A stretch of 64,000 bases of DNA from Paranoxybacillus vitaminiphilus (lineage in GTDB: Bacteria > Bacillota > Bacilli > Bacillales > Anoxybacillaceae), in NCBI RefSeq assembly GCF_003259935.1, contig NZ_QLMH01000006.1, forward strand, positions 1 to 64,000, written 5' to 3'. Position numbers and translations under genes: made by a program. A model generated the notes under the pieces. It did not search any database and was not told the origin of the DNA. It saw only the letters and a program-made list of their open reading frames with translations. Of this stretch, positions 59,157 through 64,000 are shown piece by piece (the first letter of the stretch is position 1; each line of letters begins with the position of its first letter).

Positions 59157-59744
59157 ATGCCAAATAATAAGGGATTAAAATTAGCTGACGTTTTAACAAC
59201 CGTTGTTATTTCCATTGTATTCGGTATTGTCTATAAACTTTGGGGACCGTTTTATTATTTTGTTAAACCTTTTGGTTTGCATATGGACCAACTTATATAT
59301 GGAATGTGGTTTATCGCGGCGACAGTTGCCTATCTCATTATTCGTAAACCGGGTGTAGCACTTCTTGCCGAAACAGCGGCGGCATCGGGCGAATTTATTA
59401 TGGGTTCTGAATGGGGACTTGAGGTATTGATTTATGGATTTGTACAAGGATTATTTGCCGAGCTTGTGTTTGCTGCCTTCCGTTATAAGCGTTTTGATGT
59501 ATTTGTCGTTTCTTTGGCTGCCGCTGCTTCCACCATTGGTTCGCTCATTATGGACTTTTACAAAGGGTATATTGAGGAACTGGCTGTTTGGAATCTTACG
59601 TTGTTTATCGGTGCCCGTTTTATTGGTGCCATCGTTATCGCCGGCATCTTTGCCCATTCTCTCGTAAAAGCGTTGGAAGCAACAGGGGTGACACAAATGG
59701 TGCGCCCGGCATCAAAAGAAGATTATGATGCACTGGATCGCTAG
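59157..59744 (+). CDS. ykoE: YkoE, substrate-binding subunit of HMP/thiamin ECF transporter
   Basis: 195 aa with about six helices. KLADVLTTVVISIVFGIVYK, LWGPFYYF and GSEWGLEVLIYGFVQGLFAE are typical YkoE motifs. ATG 59157 after AAGGAGACGG. It forms the S component of the YkoEDC complex which imports the thiamin pyrimidine moiety. ykoF is not present. Confidence 0.9.
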   Translation: MPNNKGLKLADVLTTVVISIVFGIVYKLWGPFYYFVKPFGLHMDQLIYGMWFIAATVAYLIIRKPGVALLAETAAASGEFIMGSEWGLEVLIYGFVQGLFAELVFAAFRYKRFDVFVVSLAAAASTIGSLIMDFYKGYIEELAVWNLTLFIGARFIGAIVIAGIFAHSLVKALEATGVTQMVRPASKEDYDALDR

Positions 59745-59755
59745 AAGGTGAGTGA

Positions 59756-61210
59756 ATGGAAAAAGTTGCTTTTGTTGAAAAATTACGATTAAAATTTCCC
59801 GGCAAAGATACGTTGTTATTTAAAGATTTATCCGTTTCCTTTCATAAAGGAGAAAGAGTATTGCTATTAGGACCTTCAGGGTGCGGAAAATCAACTTTGC
59901 TGCAAGTAGTGGCAGGGTTGATTCCCCATTCGATTGATATACCGATGAAGGCGGAAAACATTCGCATTCCTGAAAAATGGGGATATGTATTTCAAGATCC
60001 CGATACGCAGTTTTGTATGCCGTTTGTCGATGAGGAAATTGCGTTTGTCCTTGAAAATCTAGGAGTTCCGCGGGAGAAGATGCAGGAACGAATCAATGAG
60101 CTTTTAGAGCTCGTTGATTTACGGCTGCCAACTCCCCATGTGAATATTCAAACATTATCTGGAGGAATGAAGCAGCGGCTTGCCATTGCTTCCACACTGG
60201 CATTGAATCCGGACGTTTTATTTTTAGATGAACCGACAGCGATGCTTGATGAGGAAGGAACGAAAACCGTTTGGGAAACGATTAAACAAATTGCCGGCGA
60301 TAAAACGATCATTATTGTTGAGCATAAAATCGCACATGTTCTCGATTTTGTCGATCGCATCATCTTGTTTAATCACACCGGAGAAATTGTGGCAGACGGT
60401 GAGGCAGAAACGATTTTCCGGGAATATAAGAGTGTGATTCAGCAACAGGGAATTTGGTATCCCGATGTTTGGAACGATTATATAAAGAACCGTTCCCAAC
60501 GTCCCGAGTTCCATCCGCAAACGGAAGTGCTTCGTCTGCAAGACTTTAAAGGCTATCGAAATAAAGAAGTGAAAATCCGTATCAATGAAGCGGTTGTTTA
60601 TGAGGGAGAATGGATTGCTGTTACAGGGCAAAACGGAGCTGGCAAAAGCACGCTGCTGCACGCCATTACGGGGTTAATTCGCACAGATGGAGTTTGCCTG
60701 CTGCACGGCAAGAATGTTCGGGAAATGAAAAATATCGTGAACTATATCGCCTTTGTGTTTCAAAATCCGGAGTTTCAATTTGTCACGAACTCTGTGTATG
60801 AAGAAATTGCCTATACGCTTCGCCTGCAAAAAAGAGCGGAACCGGAAATAAAAGACACGGTTGCTTCAATGTTAAAAATGTTCGATTTAGAAGAACAAAA
60901 GCAGCAGCATCCATATCAGCTGTCAATGGGACAAAAGCGGCGCTTAAGTGTAGCAGCTTCGATTGTAAATGGACAAAAATTGCTGTTGTTAGATGAGCCG
61001 ACATTCGGACAGGATGCGAAAAACACATTTGCTTTGTTAGAGCTTTTAGAAGAGTACCGCAGGCAAGGTTCCACCATTATCATGGTCACCCATGACGAAC
61101 ATATCGTTAAACATTTTGCGACAAGACGATGGGAAATAGAAGACGGCCGTTTAATCCGCGATGAACTGCTTATATCTTCCTGTTCTGACAGCGCTGTGTT
61201 GAGTGTTTGA
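59756..61210 (+). CDS. ykoD: YkoD, double ATPase of HMP/thiamin transporter
   Basis: 484 aa with two ABC ATPase domains. First: [14 protein letters not shown] Walker [15 protein letters not shown] signature, [12 protein letters not shown] Walker B. Second: [46 protein letters not shown]. The fusion of EcfA1/A2-type domains is typical for YkoD. Starts 12 nt after ykoE and overlaps the next frame region. Confidence 0.92.
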   Translation: MEKVAFVEKLRLKFPGKDTLLFKDLSVSFHKGERVLLLGPSGCGKSTLLQVVAGLIPHSIDIPMKAENIRIPEKWGYVFQDPDTQFCMPFVDEEIAFVLENLGVPREKMQERINELLELVDLRLPTPHVNIQTLSGGMKQRLAIASTLALNPDVLFLDEPTAMLDEEGTKTVWETIKQIAGDKTIIIVEHKIAHVLDFVDRIILFNHTGEIVADGEAETIFREYKSVIQQQGIWYPDVWNDYIKNRSQRPEFHPQTEVLRLQDFKGYRNKEVKIRINEAVVYEGEWIAVTGQNGAGKSTLLHAITGLIRTDGVCLLHGKNVREMKNIVNYIAFVFQNPEFQFVTNSVYEEIAYTLRLQKRAEPEIKDTVASMLKMFDLEEQKQQHPYQLSMGQKRRLSVAASIVNGQKLLLLDEPTFGQDAKNTFALLELLEEYRRQGSTIIMVTHDEHIVKHFATRRWEIEDGRLIRDELLISSCSDSAVLSV

Positions 61211-61224
61211 AAGGGGGAGGAGCG

Positions 61225-62010
61225 GTGAGATTCGATATCCATTATCGTGAAACATGGCTGCACCGAATTAATCCAAGTTTAAAACTTATCGTAATGACCG
61301 TCTTATTTGTCGCTGTTCTGTTTATTCATAACCCTAATGTATTGATTAATTTAACACTCGGCTTTTTACTGTTACTGTTTGTGTTTGCAGGTTATCCATT
61401 GAAATATGTTTTATTATTTCTTTTGCCGTTTTTGTTTATTTTTGTTTCGACGGCCGCATCGATGATTCTTTTCGGTAACGGTCAAACAACATGGTTTCAA
61501 TGGGGGCTTATTCATATTACGGAAGAGAGCTTTTTTCGCGGCTTGCATCTCGGGTTCCGCGCGCTTATTTTTGCGCTGCTCGGTCTCCTCTTTTCATTAA
61601 CAACAAGGCCGGTTTACTTATTTTACTCGCTCATGCAGCAGCTCAAATTAAAGCCGAAATATGCCTACAGCTTTTTAGCGGGCATTCGTCTCATTCCGAT
61701 TATGCTTGAGGAGTTTCAAACGGTGCAAAACGCTTTGAAAGTGAGAGGAGCGGCTGAAAACAGCAACGTTTTTCACAAAATCAAACGGTACGCTATTCCG
61801 CTTCTTTCCCAAAGCATTCGCCGCGCGCAGCGAATCGCGATCGCTATGGAAGCGAAACGTTTTTCCAAGGCAGAGGGCAGAACGTTTTACTATGAGCTCG
61901 GCTTTAGTAAATATGACATATTATTTGCCAGCTACGTCGTTGTCATTAGTCTGCTGGCATACTATGTATCTACTGTTTATTCGTACATCCCGATTGCCGA
62001 TGTACGCTAG
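61225..62010 (+). CDS. ykoC: YkoC, transmembrane T subunit of HMP/thiamin transporter
   Basis: 261 aa EcfT/CbiQ-type protein. About five helices at 20-125 and one near the C-terminus; LMQQLKLKPKYAYSFLAGIR and the coupling-helix motif LKVRGAAEN and MEAKRFSKAEGRTFY (A-R-G/A-K-R type ends). GTG 61225 after AAGGGGGAGG. Completes the ykoEDC set. Confidence 0.9.
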   Translation: MRFDIHYRETWLHRINPSLKLIVMTVLFVAVLFIHNPNVLINLTLGFLLLLFVFAGYPLKYVLLFLLPFLFIFVSTAASMILFGNGQTTWFQWGLIHITEESFFRGLHLGFRALIFALLGLLFSLTTRPVYLFYSLMQQLKLKPKYAYSFLAGIRLIPIMLEEFQTVQNALKVRGAAENSNVFHKIKRYAIPLLSQSIRRAQRIAIAMEAKRFSKAEGRTFYYELGFSKYDILFASYVVVISLLAYYVSTVYSYIPIADVR

Positions 62011-62021
62011 GAAAGAGGGAA

Positions 62022-62645
62022 ATGATGGTGGGAGAATTTCATGTCATATCGACGGGGCAGCAGTCAAATGAACGTTTAATTGAAGTGATTACACACATTC
62101 ATCCTTATGTCGATGCGATTCATTTAAGAGAAAAGCAGAAAACAGCAAAAGAGCTGGCGGCGCTTATTTCTGTACTTATAGCAAAAGGAGTGCCGGCGGA
62201 AAAAATAATGATCAATGACCGAGTCGATGTAGCAGTTGTCTGCGGAGCAGCCGGGGTTCAGCTTGCTTATCATAGCCTAAATGTAAAAGCGGTTAAAGAA
62301 CATTTTCCTTCATTGCGTGTCGGCTGCTCCGTTCATTCATTGGAAGAAGCGCAAGAAGCAGAGAGGGACGGCGCGGATTATTGTCTATACGGACATATTT
62401 TCCCGACTGATTGTAAAGCGGGACTGGCACCGCGAGGGCTTTTTGAGCTGGAAGTCGTTGCTAAACAAATTCACATTCCTGTTATTGCGATTGGCGGGAT
62501 TAGGCCAAATAACGTTGAGAAGGTGCTGCAGGCAGGAGCAAAGGGAATTGCGGTCATGTCGGGAGTGTTTCTTGCTGATGATCCGGTGGCTGAGGCGCGC
62601 CTTTTTGCCGGTATTTTAAAAAAATGGGGGAGAAAAAATGAATAA
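62022..62645 (+). CDS. tenI: Thiazole tautomerase TenI
   Basis: 207 aa TIM-barrel of the ThiE/TenI family. DAIHLREKQKTAKELAAL, IMINDRVDVAVVCGAAGVQL, DYCLYGHIFPTDCKAGLAPR and IPVIAIGGIRPNNVEKVL are conserved. The G-x-x-F-P-T segment and lack of the full thiamin phosphate synthase set point to TenI, which aromatises the thiazole product of ThiG. The start could be 62022, 62025 or GTG 62028. Overlaps thiO by 8 nt. Confidence 0.87.
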   Translation: MMVGEFHVISTGQQSNERLIEVITHIHPYVDAIHLREKQKTAKELAALISVLIAKGVPAEKIMINDRVDVAVVCGAAGVQLAYHSLNVKAVKEHFPSLRVGCSVHSLEEAQEAERDGADYCLYGHIFPTDCKAGLAPRGLFELEVVAKQIHIPVIAIGGIRPNNVEKVLQAGAKGIAVMSGVFLADDPVAEARLFAGILKKWGRKNE

Positions 62646-63765
62646 GATATATGATGTTGTCATTGTCGGCGGCGGGGTTATTGGCTGCTCGATTGCTTTC
62701 CAGCTGGCGAAACGCGGTTTGTGTGTGATTGTGTTGGAAAAAGAGAGAATAGCCAACGAAGCATCAAGTGCCGCAGCCGGAATGCTTGGGGCACAGTCGG
62801 AATTTTCCGGCGATAGTCCAATGATTCCGCTCGCATTGAAAAGCAGAGAAATGTTTTCGGAGCTTGCTGCTGAGTTGAAAGAGCTAACCGGCATGGATAT
62901 CGGCTTCATCCAAAAAGGATTGGTAAAGCTTGCTTTTACGGAACATGAATTAAACGAGCTGCAACAACAATATCAATTTTGGCGGACGCGCGATGCGAGT
63001 GTGCGCTGGCTGACAGCAAAAGAGCTTTGTGAGTTGGAACCGAATGTAACTGAAGACATTTCCGGAGCCATGTATATTCCAAATGACGGCCAAGTAGACG
63101 CGGCGGATTTGTCTCATGCATTGGCAAAGGCAGCCGCCATCTATGGAGCAGAAATTCGCGAATATACGGAAGTTTACTCACTTTTACTTAGAAACGATCA
63201 AGCATGCGGCGTTGTTACAAATAGCGGAACGATCTACGGCAATACAGTCGTTGTGGCAGCCGGGGCATGGTCGGCGCATCTGTTAAAGCAAACGGGAATT
63301 GAACTAAACATGTATCCTGTTAAAGGAGAATGTTTTTCCGTTGTCACTGAACAACCGCTGCTGCAAGCAACAATGTTTGCGAAAAACGGCTGCTACATTG
63401 TTCCAAAGCGCGGAAACCGGCTTTTAATCGGGGCGACATCAACACCGAATACATTTAATAAACATGTCTCTGTTCAAGGAGTTTACAGCTTACTTGAACG
63501 GGCACAACAAATGATGCCGAAGCTTGCAGAAGCAAAATGGGAAAAAATGTGGGCTGGTATTCGTCCGCAAACCGGTGATGGGTTGCCATATATCGGGGAA
63601 CATCCGCGCTGCAGCGGGCTATGGGTCGCAGCCGGCCACTATCGAAACGGAATTTTGCTTAGTCCTGTTACAGGAGTATTGTTAGCGGATTTCATTATCA
63701 AGGAAAAAACAGACATTGATATTTCTAGTTTCTCATTGATTAGAAAAGTGACATGTATCACTTAG
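62638..63765 (+). CDS. thiO: Glycine oxidase ThiO
   Basis: 375 aa DAO-family flavoenzyme. FAD loop VVIVGGGVIGCSIAFQLAKR, EASSAAAGMLGAQ, VVVAAGAWSAHLL, and PQTGDGLPYIGEHP with HYRNGILLSPVTG at the end. It oxidises glycine to iminoglycine for thiazole synthesis. ATG 62638 in overlap with tenI; GGGGGAG upstream. Confidence 0.93.
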   Translation: MNKIYDVVIVGGGVIGCSIAFQLAKRGLCVIVLEKERIANEASSAAAGMLGAQSEFSGDSPMIPLALKSREMFSELAAELKELTGMDIGFIQKGLVKLAFTEHELNELQQQYQFWRTRDASVRWLTAKELCELEPNVTEDISGAMYIPNDGQVDAADLSHALAKAAAIYGAEIREYTEVYSLLLRNDQACGVVTNSGTIYGNTVVVAAGAWSAHLLKQTGIELNMYPVKGECFSVVTEQPLLQATMFAKNGCYIVPKRGNRLLIGATSTPNTFNKHVSVQGVYSLLERAQQMMPKLAEAKWEKMWAGIRPQTGDGLPYIGEHPRCSGLWVAAGHYRNGILLSPVTGVLLADFIIKEKTDIDISSFSLIRKVTCIT

Positions 63766-63779
63766 AGGGGGGGAACACC

Positions 63780-63983
63780 GTGGAACTTATTATTAACGGT
63801 GAGATGATTCAGCTGCCTGAAAGTGTAAAAAACGTTTCCGATTTGCTCACCTATTTTCAATTAAACAACAAAATCGCGATTGTCGAAGTGAACTTAAACA
63901 TTATCAATAAACAAGATTACGAAACAACGACATTATCGAATGGCGATAAAGTAGAAATTGTTCATTTTGTAGGAGGCGGTTGA
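63780..63983 (+). CDS. thiS: Sulfur carrier ThiS
   Basis: 67 aa ubiquitin-fold protein ending VGGG, the Gly-Gly tail that becomes thiocarboxylate. GTG 63780 after AGAGGGGGGG; an ATG further upstream (63753) lies within thiO. It delivers sulfur to ThiG for thiazole formation. Confidence 0.92.
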   Translation: MELIINGEMIQLPESVKNVSDLLTYFQLNNKIAIVEVNLNIINKQDYETTTLSNGDKVEIVHFVGGG

Positions 63984-63984
63984 T

Positions 63985-64000
63985 ATGTTAAAAATCGGTC
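63985..64000 (+). CDS. thiG: Start of thiG (thiazole synthase), cut by window end
   Basis: ATG 63985 reads MLKIG, the usual beginning of ThiG, right after thiS with GGAGGCGG. Only five codons are visible; position in the operon supports the call. Confidence 0.75.

Overview
The window is low-GC chromosomal DNA of an aerobic, endospore-forming member of the Bacillaceae. The evidence is spoVR, AGGAGG-type ribosome binding sites, frequent TTG/GTG starts, cre, Fur, NrdR and CstR/CsoR-type sites, and many genes that match Bacillus subtilis families, some in the same local order (yhcT-yhcU-yhcV-pgcA-yhdB-spoVR). The genus cannot be fixed from the sequence alone; a Geobacillus/Parageobacillus/Anoxybacillus/Aeribacillus-type organism is my guess.

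Layout: 0.5-5.4 kb, C4-dicarboxylate sensing and uptake (dctR, dctS, dctB, dctP, the last with a perfect cre match). 5.5-10.2 kb, a reactive-sulfur detoxification locus (rhodanese, TusA-rhodanese, DsrE, TusA, TauE, glutaredoxin, rhodanese-persulfide dioxygenase, DsrE) with four CstR-like palindromes. 10.2-12.8 kb, quinone/electrophile defence (pirin, WrbA, aldo-keto reductase). 13-20.9 kb, core genes (metallopeptidase, CNNM transporter, pseudouridine synthase, disulfide-bond proteins, CBS protein, phosphoglucomutase, yhdB). 21.4-24.6 kb, regulator, phasin-like protein and UbiB kinase, with a patatin remnant. 24.8-28.0 kb, an accessory patch (decayed gene, AlbA_2/GHKL ATPase protein, frameshifted ParB-like gene). 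28.2-36 kb, spoVR followed by acquired-looking blocks (GNAT, small membrane proteins, HflK/HflC, monooxygenase, NTF2-like, unknown membrane protein) separated by three decayed pieces of spoVR. 36-45 kb, diguanylate cyclase, glutathione peroxidase, an Rrf2-catE-catD catechol/quinone module, a Fur-controlled flavodoxin, a guanidine-I riboswitch with an SMR exporter, and a PilZ protein. 44.7-46 kb, an Mn riboswitch with a DUF1232 gene and terC. 46-50 kb, class I ribonucleotide reductase under NrdR boxes and a cobalamin riboswitch. 50.3-58 kb, cstA-ybdD, panE-like, malL-like oligo-1,6-glucosidase, yfiT and an rRNA methyltransferase. 58.2-64 kb, a TPP-riboswitch operon joining thiamin salvage (tenA), pyrimidine-precursor uptake (ykoEDC) and thiazole synthesis (tenI, thiO, thiS, start of thiG).

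Two dispersed non-coding families stand out. One is a ~110-125 bp long-hairpin element, about ten copies, usually just after a stop codon, whose arms differ between copies but stay complementary within a copy. The other is a short palindrome that resembles an IS200/IS605 end, three copies. Several genes are broken (rhodanese with a stop at codon 3, SDR, patatin, ParB-like, S66 peptidase, a gene after the flavodoxin), so the chromosome shows active gene decay beside intact metabolic operons. No rRNA, tRNA, CRISPR array or intact transposase gene was seen.
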